From Candidatus Woesearchaeota archaeon (GTDB taxonomy: Archaea; Nanoarchaeota; Nanoarchaeia; Woesearchaeales; JAGVZT01), in NCBI GenBank assembly GCA_017608295.1, contig JAFCGF010000019.1, forward strand, positions 1 through 37,274: 37,274 nucleotides of DNA, given 5' to 3'. Below, piece by piece: positions 1-8,869 of this stretch; the stretch's first letter is position 1, and every line of letters starts with the position of its first letter. A model generated the notes under the pieces. The model was not told the origin of the DNA, did not search any database, and saw only the letters and a list, made by a program, of their open reading frames with translations. A program made the translations under genes and the position numbers.

Positions 1-1523
1 GGGTCTGAACTGATTACGAGACCGGCGGCTACTGTCTCATTGTATTCGGTTGTTACCGTGCCTTTGGTCAGGTTGGCGGTAATTAGTGCTGTCTCGGCGG
101 CTGATTCGGTTATGTTCAGTACGTCAGGTACATTTACGGGGGCGTGGCCGAGGGATATTACGAGGTCAACGCTGGAGCCGTATGGGACGGAAGTGGCGGC
201 AATCGGGTCAGAGCTGATTACCAGATCCAAGGCTACTGTCTCGCTGTATTCGGTAGTTACCGTACCTTTGGTCAGGTTGGCATCGGAAAGAATCGTTGTC
301 GCATTAGGTTCGGTCATACCCAATACATCCGGCACTGGCACTATAACAGGCTCCGGACCTAACGACACTACAAGGTTAACTGCTGTGCCCAGCAGGACGG
401 AAGAACTGGCTGCAGGATCCTGGCTGATTACATCACCCGCTGGCATATTTGGGTCGTACACATCTGTGATGGTTCCTACGTCGAGGCCCGCTCCTTCAAT
501 GGCCGACTCGGCATTGGTCTGAGACATTCCCACAACATCAGGTACGGTCACCATATTGCTTGTGGTCCCATCCCATCCGGCCTTTTTAGCCAGAAGCACC
601 CACATGGCTTTGGCGATCTTCAGATATCCTTCATTACCTAAATGGCCTTTGCCATAGCCAAAAGGATCTTCATCACCATCATTTTCAGGATGTTCGCTTG
701 GATAAGTATGTCCATCCCAAATAGAACTCATTTGTACCCCAGCATTATTATAAGTTAAAATATTACCGTAATCAAACAATATCCTGTTAGGATCACTTGC
801 AACCCAATTCCTAATTCCTTCATGTTTAAGCCATCTTTGATAACCCTCTGCCTCAAGATAATCAACAGGACCTGTAGAATAAACAATAGCCATATCAGGA
901 TTATTTTGTTCATAATACTCCCAGGCATCAAGATAATTTTGCAAACTAACGCTATTTCCAGTTAATGCGGAATCCTCAGCATCCAATCCCCAATTCAAAT
1001 TACCATCAGGACCGCCTTCAGACCATCCTGCCCACTGAGTACCATAAACAGGGTCAACCCCTCCTTGAACAAATCCACCAATCATATCCCAACACCAGCC
1101 AAATGTAAAAGCATCAAAATCATTAGTTTGCAAATATGCATTTAAGCTATTAATAGCAGGCTGATTAGTCCAACTATTTTGCTCACCAACCTGGTTGTTA
1201 AAAACTCTAAGATATTGGTCTGTATCTGCCTCAGGACTTGTTCTGCTTATAGAAACAGCAAATCTGCTATCTTGTTGTTCAACAAGTCTAAGTCCACTAA
1301 GCATTCCAGATGAATGACTTTCTCCGGGATAATATAATGACATCTTCTTAACTTCATCAATATAATATTGAGGTATCCCAGCATCAAATTCGGCCACAGC
1401 ATTGTGGTCGACAATAATACTCGCTGTAACATTGGAATGCATCAGACCGAAACACAAAAACACAACTGAGGCCCATAGCCAAACCTTCGTCATCCAATTA
1501 TGACAACAACGTACATGTCCCAT
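1..1523 (-). CDS. Secreted SGNH-hydrolase-like protein with PASTA repeats (3' end outside window)
   Basis: The reading frame is open from the ATG at 1523 to the window edge, so the C-terminus is missing. The N-terminus has a hydrophobic signal peptide; an alternative ATG at 1493 gives a more typical one (MTKVWLWASVVFLCFGL). Next comes a module of about 280 residues with SGNH/GDSL-like signatures: GESHSSG resembling block I, and a C-terminal DPFGYGKGHLGNEGY resembling the block V Asp/His. At least three PASTA-type repeats follow (VPDVVGMSQTNAE, VPDVLGMTEPNA, VPDVLNITESAAE). PASTA domains usually bind cell-wall muropeptides or beta-lactams in Ser/Thr kinases; here they are on a predicted secreted protein. 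The SGNH-like module is nearly identical to one in the 2086-aa protein at 26517-32777. Hydrolase activity, perhaps a polysaccharide esterase, is inferred. Confidence 0.8.
   Translation of the reverse strand, partial: MGHVRCCHNWMTKVWLWASVVFLCFGLMHSNVTASIIVDHNAVAEFDAGIPQYYIDEVKKMSLYYPGESHSSGMLSGLRLVEQQDSRFAVSISRTSPEADTDQYLRVFNNQVGEQNSWTNQPAINSLNAYLQTNDFDAFTFGWCWDMIGGFVQGGVDPVYGTQWAGWSEGGPDGNLNWGLDAEDSALTGNSVSLQNYLDAWEYYEQNNPDMAIVYSTGPVDYLEAEGYQRWLKHEGIRNWVASDPNRILFDYGNILTYNNAGVQMSSIWDGHTYPSEHPENDGDEDPFGYGKGHLGNEGYLKIAKAMWVLLAKKAGWDGTTSNMVTVPDVVGMSQTNAESAIEGAGLDVGTITDVYDPNMPAGDVISQDPAASSSVLLGTAVNLVVSLGPEPVIVPVPDVLGMTEPNATTILSDANLTKGTVTTEYSETVALDLVISSDPIAATSVPYGSSVDLVISLGHAPVNVPDVLNITESAAETALITANLTKGTVTTEYNETVAAGLVISSD
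570..1415 (-). repeat. Inverted duplicate of SGNH-like module, copy A
   Basis: This segment of the PASTA gene matches 28350-29205 in inverted orientation. It includes a perfect 58-bp match (1260-1317 against 28448-28505), and the rest is closely similar by eye. Both copies are visibly more AT-rich than the flanking coding sequence of their host genes. Similarity stops abruptly where the PASTA repeats begin. Confidence 0.85.
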
Positions 1524-1600
1524 TATTTCATCAATATCCAACAAGTGTATAATTCCACAAGATTCCATAAAGCGGGGAACTGATTTTGATAAACAACCAC

Positions 1601-1629
1601 ATTTTACTTCATTTAGCCCAATAAGTCAA
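1601..1629 (-). promoter_or_regulatory. Predicted sigma70-type promoter of the PASTA/SGNH gene
   Basis: On the minus strand TTGACT (1624-1629) and TAAAAT (1601-1606) are separated by 17 bp. This would give a leader of roughly 70 nt before the ATG at 1523. It suggests the gene is transcribed separately from the EPS run upstream. Confidence 0.6.
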
Positions 1630-1744
1630 CAAAATTTAGTACTACAGCACCACGTGGCTGTTTTTATACTGAAAAGCCGCATTTTTAATGCAGATAATAG
1701 GGCCGCCGAACCTTGGAAAAGCTTAAATGGCGCTGTAATATTAG

Positions 1745-2545
1745 TTACGAATTATTTTTTTTATCGTCTCCTTTTTCCGTACAAACGGCCTTTCTGCTAT
1801 GACAAAGCTCTTCATAAGGCTGCTGATACTCCTTAATGTCAGCTTTTATATCTTCAATATCTTTTTCCCACCACTTCGAGGCAAGGAGTTCCTCAATCGC
1901 TTCTTTGGAAAATCGATACCGTACTATACGAGCAGGATAGCCTACCGCTATTGCGTATGGGGGCACATTCTTGTTGACAACCGCTCCAGCAGCAATTACT
2001 GCTCCATCACCAATGTTAGTCACTTGTGGCATGATTTTAACACTATCTCCAATCCATACGTCATTACCAATTACCAGGGGCGTATACTTCACCAAATCTT
2101 TTTTTGTATATTTATGGATGGGGTTGAAGAAAAATCCATGCATCGACTTAAAATTCATGGGGTGATTTCGGTTAAAAACCTTAACATTAACAGCTATGGA
2201 ACAATACCGCCCGATAGTTGTAAAACGGTCAAAATTGCCCTGCTCAAAACACGAACCCTGAGTGTACATCCCTATCTCTACATCATGATATTCTTTGAAT
2301 ATTAATCGCAACGTACGTGAGTAAATCTCGTTGCTTTCCAGTTTTACGACCAAGCGTCGAATCAAACTGCGCAATCTTGCACGCTTGGTCATGCCATAGA
2401 GCACAAACAATAACCTTCCCAGCAGTCGACACTCCCTGCCTTCTTTGCGTGAATCTGGCAGGCCTTCTCTTGGCTCATTGCCCCTTACTGCGTGATCTTC
2501 GTACACAGGTACTCCTTCACGTTCGGTTACGGTATTAGTATCCAT
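1745..2545 (-). CDS. CatB-like hexapeptide-repeat O-acetyltransferase
   Basis: The 266-aa protein has a left-handed beta-helix acyltransferase region (about residues 90-220) with the family pattern IGRYCSIA, the active-site-like NRNHP, and PLVIGNDVWIGDSVKIMP followed by IGDGAVIAAGAVV and YAIAVGYPARIVRYRF. This matches the CatB/xenobiotic acetyltransferase class of LbH enzymes, which in EPS loci usually O-acetylate sugar residues. The first 51 residues are charged and not part of the fold; an internal Met at residue 52 (MTKRARLRSL) is an alternative start. It is the last gene of the minus-strand EPS run, downstream of wecB. The exact acceptor sugar cannot be read from the sequence. Confidence 0.85.
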   Translation of the reverse strand: MDTNTVTEREGVPVYEDHAVRGNEPREGLPDSRKEGRECRLLGRLLFVLYGMTKRARLRSLIRRLVVKLESNEIYSRTLRLIFKEYHDVEIGMYTQGSCFEQGNFDRFTTIGRYCSIAVNVKVFNRNHPMNFKSMHGFFFNPIHKYTKKDLVKYTPLVIGNDVWIGDSVKIMPQVTNIGDGAVIAAGAVVNKNVPPYAIAVGYPARIVRYRFSKEAIEELLASKWWEKDIEDIKADIKEYQQPYEELCHSRKAVCTEKGDDKKNNS

Positions 2546-2661
2546 CTATTAGTTACTCCGGGAATTCATTTTCAAGTTTGATCATGACCAGCCTTTGTCT
2601 GCGCCGACATCCTCACCCCCGGCAGACACATTAGTCCCTGAATATGCTCTCAACAGCGATA

Positions 2662-3786
2662 TCACTGCATCAAAACATGCTGTGAGTCCGAATCACAACT
2701 GTGACTGTTTAGCAGAACCTGCACTATTCGATCAGAAGCCTTTCCATCCCAATACTTCGGTCGCCTCTTCTTGCAAGAACTCTTCAGACTGTCTTCATAG
2801 CCTGCTATGATTTTTTCCGTATTCGTACCAACGAGCCTGTTTGTCCCTTCGGTAATCGTCACAGGCCTTTCCGTATTCTCACGGATCGTAAGACATGGTA
2901 TGCCAAGAATAGTCGTTTCTTCCTGCATACCTCCGGAATCGGTTATCACAACCTTCGACTCCGACATTAGTTTTAGAAAGTCAAGATACCCCATTGGATC
3001 AGTCATGACTATATTCTCTAAGGAATCGATTCTGGCCCCAATACCATTGGATCGAAGGTTGTTAAACGTACGCGGATGCACCGGAAATACCAACTTGATT
3101 TGCTTTTGAATATGTTCCAGCGCGTCTAGAATCCTCAAAAAGACCTGTATATTGTCGACATTGCTCGGGCGATGCAGTGTCATTACCCCGTACCGGCCTG
3201 CTGACAATCCGAGTTTATCAAGTATCGCCGAACCAGTCGCCTTCGCACGGTTCTGCTCTAACGTATCTATCATTACATTGCCAACAAAGTGGACCTTGGA
3301 ATCATCGACACCTTCGTTTCGCAGATTCTTTATTCCGCTTGGTTCCGTAACGAATAAAATATCACTGACCGCATCAGTGAGAACACGGTTAATCTCTTCA
3401 GGCATAGAACGATCGAAACTGCGAAGACCTGCTTCCACATGGATTGCCCTGATACCTAACTTCACAGTGACCAGCACACACGCCACCGTCGAATTTACAT
3501 CCCCGACAACCAGGACCGCATCAGGTTTATGCTCTAGGACCACCGGCTCGAAACGTTTCATGATCTCTGCAGTTTGCTGGGCATGAGAAGCAGAGCCGAC
3601 CTCAAGATTTATATCCGGTTTCGGAATCTCAAGCTCCTCGAAAAAGGCTTTACTCATCGGAGTACTATAGTGCTGACCCGTATGAACTAATATGGACTCA
3701 ATATCAGGTTCCTGATCGCAGGCCCTTATCACACTGGCGATCTTAATGAAATTGGGTCTTGCTCCCGCTACATGTAATATTTTCAT
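2662..3786 (-). CDS. wecB: UDP-N-acetylglucosamine 2-epimerase (non-hydrolysing)
   Basis: At 374 aa it is the usual length for the family. It carries the hallmark stretches VHTGQHYS, HVEAGLRSFDRSMPEEINR and DSGGMQEE (UDP-binding region). The enzyme interconverts UDP-GlcNAc and UDP-ManNAc in the cytoplasm. The gene directly upstream in the operon is a WecG/TagA-type transferase that typically uses a ManNAc-derived donor, so the pair probably supplies and adds an N-acetylmannosamine-type residue. No UDP-ManNAc dehydrogenase (WecC) is in the window, so the sugar need not be oxidised to ManNAcA. The symbol follows the family name. Confidence 0.93.
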   Translation of the reverse strand: MKILHVAGARPNFIKIASVIRACDQEPDIESILVHTGQHYSTPMSKAFFEELEIPKPDINLEVGSASHAQQTAEIMKRFEPVVLEHKPDAVLVVGDVNSTVACVLVTVKLGIRAIHVEAGLRSFDRSMPEEINRVLTDAVSDILFVTEPSGIKNLRNEGVDDSKVHFVGNVMIDTLEQNRAKATGSAILDKLGLSAGRYGVMTLHRPSNVDNIQVFLRILDALEHIQKQIKLVFPVHPRTFNNLRSNGIGARIDSLENIVMTDPMGYLDFLKLMSESKVVITDSGGMQEETTILGIPCLTIRENTERPVTITEGTNRLVGTNTEKIIAGYEDSLKSSCKKRRPKYWDGKASDRIVQVLLNSHSCDSDSQHVLMQ

Positions 3787-3838
3787 AGGTTGGTCTTTTC
3801 AAAAAATAATTGTCATCTGCAACGACATAAACGCTCGC

Positions 3839-4621
3839 TCACCTGCATGCTTTTAGTAGCTTGTCCAGCCGGGCGCGAACCACCGCCGCAATACCTAACA
3901 TCACAAAGATGCTGTTTGTAACAAGATATCGTTTCCACATCCTTCGCGGTTCCTGCAATACCCTGAAGAACCACTCTAAACCGAAGCTTTGCATCCAAAG
4001 AGGCGCCCTTTTGACAACACCGGCAACAACATCGAAACTCCCTCCAACACCGTGACAGACCGGTATATCCATATGTTCTCGCCATTTGCTCAAAAAGTTT
4101 TCCTTTTTCGGCGATGTCATGGCAACAAAGAGGATATCCGCCTGACTTCTCCTTATCTCCTCTGCAACAATCTCGCCGTTTTTCTCATCAAAATATCCAT
4201 CCCGAAAACCAGCTACATAAAGACCTGCATAACGCTCTTTGGCATATTTCACCACCTTATGGACGACTTCTTTTCTTGCGCCGAGAAAATACACGCTATA
4301 TTTTTTCCGGCTCGCACGTTCGAGCAGCCGGTACATAATATCGATACCAGCCACACGTTCGGGCAGAGGATCACCCATCAACCTGCTAAGCCAGACCACA
4401 CCCAAGCCATCAGCCAAAACAACATCTGCCTCCTCAATACTTATTTTTAGTTGCCTGTTCTTGCGGCTGTTAACCAGTTTGGCCACATTGACCACACCCA
4501 GGAGCAGGGATTCTCTTTGGGTAATTTTTTGTCCACAAAGATCGAGCACATCATTCATTGTTATTTTGAACACACCAATACCAAGAAGATTGACTCTGGG
4601 TATTTTTGACAACTCACGCAT
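3839..4621 (-). CDS. WecG/TagA/CpsF family glycosyltransferase
   Basis: The 260-aa protein contains the family signature ADGLGVVWLSRLMGDPLPER, then the central YFLGARKEVV and LFVAMTSPKKENFLSKW segments, CHGVGGSFDVVAG, and the typical C-terminal RAPLWMQSFGLEWFFRVLQ. WecG/TagA enzymes (GT26) transfer N-acetylmannosamine or ManNAcA to a lipid-linked GlcNAc, often as the second sugar of a repeat unit. The next gene downstream is wecB, which makes the matching donor. It lies 259 bp from the preceding glycosyltransferase gene, an unusually large gap in this run; nothing recognisable is in that gap. Confidence 0.9.
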   Translation of the reverse strand: MRELSKIPRVNLLGIGVFKITMNDVLDLCGQKITQRESLLLGVVNVAKLVNSRKNRQLKISIEEADVVLADGLGVVWLSRLMGDPLPERVAGIDIMYRLLERASRKKYSVYFLGARKEVVHKVVKYAKERYAGLYVAGFRDGYFDEKNGEIVAEEIRRSQADILFVAMTSPKKENFLSKWREHMDIPVCHGVGGSFDVVAGVVKRAPLWMQSFGLEWFFRVLQEPRRMWKRYLVTNSIFVMLGIAAVVRARLDKLLKACR

Positions 4622-4880
4622 GCGTTATTTTTTCACATCACTTAATTAGCGATACCATGATCAGTCCAGGTGTACAAGATCCATCCGAGATAGTCAGGGT
4701 CGACATTCCCGATTCACTTTTAAACCGGTTGAAAACAGTTTCCCATCGTCTCGAATTTCTCCCGAACTATCTGCACCGTGGATACACAAACCACCTGATG
4801 CCCTTCTCACACCGGTTGCAGCGATAACAACTGACTCAGAACGCCTTCGGGAGACGCCGCGAGACATATCTCTAGTCTCT

Positions 4881-5801
4881 TCATAATGACGTGTCAACCT
4901 GAAACTCGGCGGGAATTCTATTGCCCTTTATCACACGATAAAGTTGCTCTCTGCGGATGTATTTTACAAGGTCTTTTGGGATTTGCCGCTTTTTACCTGT
5001 AAAATGAGCATAGATAAATCCCGTTATCCGGGCCAGCCCGCCAATGAAAACAGGTTGTTCTTTTATGCAGCGACGCACCGACTTTGCCAGAAAAAAAAGG
5101 GGGTGCGTGGCCAAAAAGTATTCGCCAATCCCCTGCCGAAAACGAATTATCAACAGTTTTTTTGAATGCCCTGTCCCAATCGGTTTGTTATGAATGGCGG
5201 TCAAATCCGGAAACGACCACGTTTTCCAACCATGCATCCGCGCCATAAAACAAGCACAAGTGTCCTCGCCGCCGTATTTCATCGGCACAAATCCACCAGT
5301 ATCCTCATAACATCGCCTTCGAAAAACCATTAGCGCCTTGGGCGTCGAGCGGCGGTCGTTTAAGGCTTTTTGAATACGGCCGTTCATATTATTCACATAT
5401 ACGCCTGATGCAATTCCAAGTCTTTCGTCGTTCCTAAAATGCTCAAGAATCTTTTCGTAATAGTTTTCTGGCAAAGAGACATCCGCATCAAGTATTGCCA
5501 GATAGCCATGTCGAGCCCCCGTGATATTCTGCAATCCTTCCTGAATGGCATACACATTGCTGGCATAATATGTTTGACCGCGATTTTTCTGACGATAGAC
5601 ATACCGGATCCATTTGTGCTTCTGCGCATACGACTGGACGATCTGAGCGGTCTCATCGGTGGAACCATCATCAACTATCACCCATAACAGCGGTCTGACC
5701 GTTTGAGCAATCACACTCTCGATAGTCATCCCAATATAGCGCATCTCATTATAAGCAGGAGTAATAATCACATAGGGGCTCATATTTGTCACACTTGACA
5801 C
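4881..5801 (-). CDS. Family 2 glycosyltransferase
   Basis: A 306-aa GT-A fold protein. It begins YVIITPAYNEMRYIGMTIES, then WVIVDDGSTDETA (nucleotide-sugar binding) and ILDADVSLPENYY, where DAD is the metal-binding DXD. A later GGEDTCACFMARMHGWKTW resembles the acceptor-side ED motif. There is no transmembrane helix. The longest frame starts at GTG (5801), with AAGG nine bases upstream inside the previous gene; an ATG at 5783 is an alternative. It follows the FemAB-like gene by 3 bp. The sugar donor cannot be predicted. Confidence 0.88.
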   Translation of the reverse strand: MSSVTNMSPYVIITPAYNEMRYIGMTIESVIAQTVRPLLWVIVDDGSTDETAQIVQSYAQKHKWIRYVYRQKNRGQTYYASNVYAIQEGLQNITGARHGYLAILDADVSLPENYYEKILEHFRNDERLGIASGVYVNNMNGRIQKALNDRRSTPKALMVFRRRCYEDTGGFVPMKYGGEDTCACFMARMHGWKTWSFPDLTAIHNKPIGTGHSKKLLIIRFRQGIGEYFLATHPLFFLAKSVRRCIKEQPVFIGGLARITGFIYAHFTGKKRQIPKDLVKYIRREQLYRVIKGNRIPAEFQVDTSL

Positions 5802-5804
5802 GAG

Positions 5805-6845
5805 TTAATGCCTTCGTAAAATCCGCAGTATCGTATAGACTTTCTCGCAACCGCCCACCAATATCTGCCTGAGACCACTTGGGTAAAACTCAAACGATCC
5901 CGGTGCCGTAACCTCTTCCCCACCCATTCCCTTTTTGAAATGATAGACTCCCGGATTCTTATCAGGATCAATCCCCCCCAAGTCGTAGAACTGACATCCC
6001 TCTTCCTTCGCCGTCTGTATCACCGACCATTGAGCTATATAAGCAGCCTTGTTTTTTAATCCTTCGGCAATAGTGGCCCCCAAAAGATAGACGCAAGTAT
6101 CCCCGAGAATACTTGAAACATGTCCAGCAACAGGCTGGTCGTTCTTGTATACAATGCTGACAAGAAATTGTTCGTTATCTGTCAGATTCTTCTGAACCTG
6201 GCCATAGAACTCAGGACTTAAATCAACACTGAAGTCTTTTCGGCCCCTCATCTCCTGATAAAGATGAACAAACGTTGAAAAGAACATCTCGTCAGTTCCT
6301 GTCTTAACAGTCAGATCTTTTTTCTCTGCACTGTTCAGGCAATTACGCCACTTCTGCTTGAAACGTTTTCGTATCAATTCAAGAGACGGAGACAAATCCA
6401 GAACAATGGTTCTGTGTGATTGCCTGTGACTTGAACATCCCATATCCAGAAACGTCTTGCCCAGGATACCGTTCCAGTAGTCCGGCCCAAGAGGCGGCTG
6501 AATTCGCAAAACAAACTTTTTCTTTTTGACGTAATAGTCCACCAATCCTGCCAAGACCGTTCGCAAGCGTTCTACCTCCCACTGACCATCAGTGTTGCGG
6601 CGAACCATGGGACCGCCATTGACATAACCGATTCCTCCTCCAATAACTGGGATGTGCTTAATTCGAACATCTGCCAAACCAATGATTTCCTGATCTTGCT
6701 GTATCGCCACATGATCACTTATCGCATTGAGTCGTTTGGCACAAGCAATCCCAAAATCCCAGAGCTGACGATAATTATAATCTGAAAAGGATGGCGCAAG
6801 CTGTTGCCATTCAGTTCGTTCAATAGTCCTGATTATTGCTGTCAT
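5805..6845 (-). CDS. FemAB-like GNAT-fold transferase, EPS/exosortase-associated type
   Basis: The 346-aa protein has the double-GNAT organisation of the FemAB/peptidoglycan-bridge superfamily. It contains GYVNGGPMVRR early, FKQKWRNCLNSAEKKDLTVKTGTDE in the middle (a lysine-rich helix common to FemX-like proteins; shown here as positions about 165-190), and YLLGATIAEGLKNKAAYIAQWSV with FYDLGGIDPDKNPGVYHFKKGMGGE near the C-terminus. Proteins of this type are regular members of XrtA/PEP-CTERM EPS loci. Their substrate there is not established; aminoacylation of a lipid-linked sugar or peptide is possible. It lies 6 bp after the polysaccharide deacetylase gene, so translation is likely coupled. 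Confidence 0.85.
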   Translation of the reverse strand: MTAIIRTIERTEWQQLAPSFSDYNYRQLWDFGIACAKRLNAISDHVAIQQDQEIIGLADVRIKHIPVIGGGIGYVNGGPMVRRNTDGQWEVERLRTVLAGLVDYYVKKKKFVLRIQPPLGPDYWNGILGKTFLDMGCSSHRQSHRTIVLDLSPSLELIRKRFKQKWRNCLNSAEKKDLTVKTGTDEMFFSTFVHLYQEMRGRKDFSVDLSPEFYGQVQKNLTDNEQFLVSIVYKNDQPVAGHVSSILGDTCVYLLGATIAEGLKNKAAYIAQWSVIQTAKEEGCQFYDLGGIDPDKNPGVYHFKKGMGGEEVTAPGSFEFYPSGLRQILVGGCEKVYTILRILRRH

Positions 6846-6851
6846 TTGTTT

Positions 6852-7688
6852 TCAATCTTTAGAACGATGAATACATTGTCTGAACTGACGAATAAACCGC
6901 CGCCACGGATACAGCCACGCATACGCGCCGGCACAGGTTAACATAAACTCAATCTTCCAAACATCCGGCGACATGGAAAACCGTCCGACAATTGGATTTT
7001 CCGACCCAGAATCGTACACTTTGGGATCGAGGGTATAAATTCTTTTGTATTCCAGTTCCTGCGCCAAGGTAAGTACCTCATCATTATACGAACCGTGCGG
7101 CAAAGCAACATCCTCGACGCAAATGCTGAGCGCAGATTCAAGCTTTTTTTTTGACTCGACGAGTTCTGTTCTGATTTGCTCTGATTGAATTGTTGCAAGC
7201 TCTGGGTGAGTCAAAGTATGTGATCCTATCTTGATCAGCGAGTTTTTTGACATTGCAGCCAACTGCTTCGGTGTCATAATCCTTTCATTGGATTCGGGAT
7301 GTCCTTGTAGCATATGCCATTGGGGCTTCTCCCCAAGGTTGTCTGCAACGGGAAAAATAATTGCCGGAATCCGATACTGCTCCAGAGCTGGCAAGGCATT
7401 GTCCAGCAGATTGGCGAAGGCATCATCAAAAGTGATACAAATCTTTGGGCGTTCCATGGTCTGAGACGTTTCCGCCCGAACAAGAGCAGGATTTTCAACA
7501 GTCTTGCCCGAAATGTGGGACATCTGCCACTGAAATCCTTTCCGGTAATCAAAGGGTATCCCATGGTAACATAACACAACCACACTTCCACATCCTAATC
7601 GGCCTCTGAGAGTCAAAACATACCAAAGCATTGCCACCATCAGGTACAGCAGGCGAACTAGTACTCCTCGTTTTCCATAAACGCTCAT
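6852..7688 (-). CDS. Polysaccharide deacetylase (NodB/CE4 family)
   Basis: The NodB catalytic motifs are present: ICITFDDAFAN (catalytic base and metal-binding aspartates), SHTLTHPEL (the metal-binding H-x-x-x-H) and LPHGSYND. The N-terminal VVVLCYHGIPFDYRKG is typical of the YHG type found in EPS loci. A hydrophobic N-terminus (LVRLLYLMVAMLWYVLTL) suggests a membrane anchor or signal. It probably removes N-acetyl groups from the polymer or a lipid-linked intermediate. I chose the ATG at 7688 because it overlaps the stop of the upstream aminotransferase as TAATG; the longer frame would need a TTG at 7694. Confidence 0.9.
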   Translation of the reverse strand: MSVYGKRGVLVRLLYLMVAMLWYVLTLRGRLGCGSVVVLCYHGIPFDYRKGFQWQMSHISGKTVENPALVRAETSQTMERPKICITFDDAFANLLDNALPALEQYRIPAIIFPVADNLGEKPQWHMLQGHPESNERIMTPKQLAAMSKNSLIKIGSHTLTHPELATIQSEQIRTELVESKKKLESALSICVEDVALPHGSYNDEVLTLAQELEYKRIYTLDPKVYDSGSENPIVGRFSMSPDVWKIEFMLTCAGAYAWLYPWRRFIRQFRQCIHRSKD

Positions 7689-8869
7689 TAGCAAATCCCA
7701 GTGGCTATCTGTGTTAATCTCTTGAGTGAAGAAGAAATATAATCTATGTTCCGCTTGGTCAGCTGTTGATGTATTGGAATGGCCAAGACATGCTCTTTAA
7801 GGTACTTGGCCTCAGGGAATTCTGCCCAGTCAAATGCCCTGTGGAATCCCGCCCACCATTGCACCACCGTAATTCCCATTCTACTCAATCGAATACTGGC
7901 AGCTTCCCGGTTTTCGACTACCAAGGGCAAATATAAGGGGCATATTCCATCCGACAGTGTTTCGTACAAAGGCCTGAATATTCTTGATTTTTCCATCAAC
8001 TCAAAAAGTGCTGAATAGTTGTCTCTGCGACGCCGAACCACCGCCTCTGCACAGGTGCTACGCAAGATACGACGGGTAATTCTGGAAGCCGCAAGTTTCT
8101 CAATCCCACTGTCATAATAGTAAGACTCAGGTATTCCGGGCAATCCCGCAGGTGTAGTGGATACCACATTCTTGCTGCCACCTCTGCTTCGGATAAGCCA
8201 CTTGGGTAAAAATCGGTATAAGCCAATCCTGTCGCACAGTCGCAGAGCCGTTCGTTTGATGAGCGGTAACATATTTTTGAAAATAACACCACATCGAGGC
8301 GCCTGTCTTGGCAGCTCGGAGAATTGAATATCGCAAGAGACCGTCAACGCTCCTCCGTCAGGCACCGGCAGTGTTTTTGGGAAATTATAAATAGCGGCAT
8401 CACCCAGGACGCCGACCGGAGTATCGACAGGATTGCTGAAAAGAGACAATGCACAGTCTTCAATCAAATAAATTTTATTCTCCCTGCAGAAATCTGACAA
8501 CGCTTTAATATTCTGCGGCCAGCCAAAATAATGGGTTACATAAATTACTCTTGTGCGGTCTGTTACACGTCGCTTTAGGTCCGAACAATCGATCCTTGCT
8601 TCTCGATCCACACGATAGAATACAACTTTCAAGCCATACTTAAGAAACGGGTCTATCTCCGAGCCACAGTTGTAGGTTGGCGCAAGTATCTCATCCTCCG
8701 GCCTCAGCTTCCAATAGTCACATAGAAGCCCTAATCCGCATCTGCCCTTATGCGTGTAGTAAACGCGCCGACCATCGCCACCTGGCCAATGCCACGCGGG
8801 ACTTGGTTTTCCCAGCAAGTGCTTGACAGATACCCCGGGCGGGCCGCAATAGCATTGCTTTTCATTCAT
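7688..8869 (-). CDS. DegT/DnrJ/EryC1/StrS-type PLP aminotransferase (divergent)
   Basis: The PLP-enzyme core is recognisable: ILAPTYNCGSEIDPFLKYG, RVIYVTHYFGWPQN, IYLIEDCALSLFSNP (the PLP-ring Asp region), and YNFPKTLPVPDGGAL, where Lys would form the internal aldimine. Proteins of this family transaminate keto-sugar nucleotides, but this member is less canonical than the one at 21070-22194. It sits among a GNAT, a deacetylase and a FemAB-like gene rather than next to sugar-nucleotide enzymes, so the substrate may not be a free sugar nucleotide. The ATG at 8869 overlaps the preceding stop as ATGA; a GTG at 8896 gives the longer frame but lacks a ribosome-binding site. Confidence 0.85.
   Translation of the reverse strand: MNEKQCYCGPPGVSVKHLLGKPSPAWHWPGGDGRRVYYTHKGRCGLGLLCDYWKLRPEDEILAPTYNCGSEIDPFLKYGLKVVFYRVDREARIDCSDLKRRVTDRTRVIYVTHYFGWPQNIKALSDFCRENKIYLIEDCALSLFSNPVDTPVGVLGDAAIYNFPKTLPVPDGGALTVSCDIQFSELPRQAPRCGVIFKNMLPLIKRTALRLCDRIGLYRFLPKWLIRSRGGSKNVVSTTPAGLPGIPESYYYDSGIEKLAASRITRRILRSTCAEAVVRRRRDNYSALFELMEKSRIFRPLYETLSDGICPLYLPLVVENREAASIRLSRMGITVVQWWAGFHRAFDWAEFPEAKYLKEHVLAIPIHQQLTKRNIDYISSSLKRLTQIATGIC

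Noticed and set aside
40..522. 160-codon plus-strand ORF at the left edge
   Set aside because: It is the antisense shadow of the PASTA repeats, which are the real coding content on the minus strand.
1644..1661. CACGTG-containing palindrome followed by T5
   Set aside because: Only 5 bp of outer stem can form, and no plus-strand gene ends nearby, so neither a terminator nor an operator can be supported.
1679..1691. Terminator hairpin GCATT-TTT-AATGC after the O-acetyltransferase gene
   Set aside because: Only a 5-bp AT-rich stem, and the following minus-strand T-run is short and interrupted; too weak to call.
4694..4897. 67-codon minus-strand ORF after the GT2 gene
   Set aside because: It overlaps the end of the GT2 gene, has no recognisable content and no clear ribosome-binding site; the 259-bp gap is treated as non-coding.
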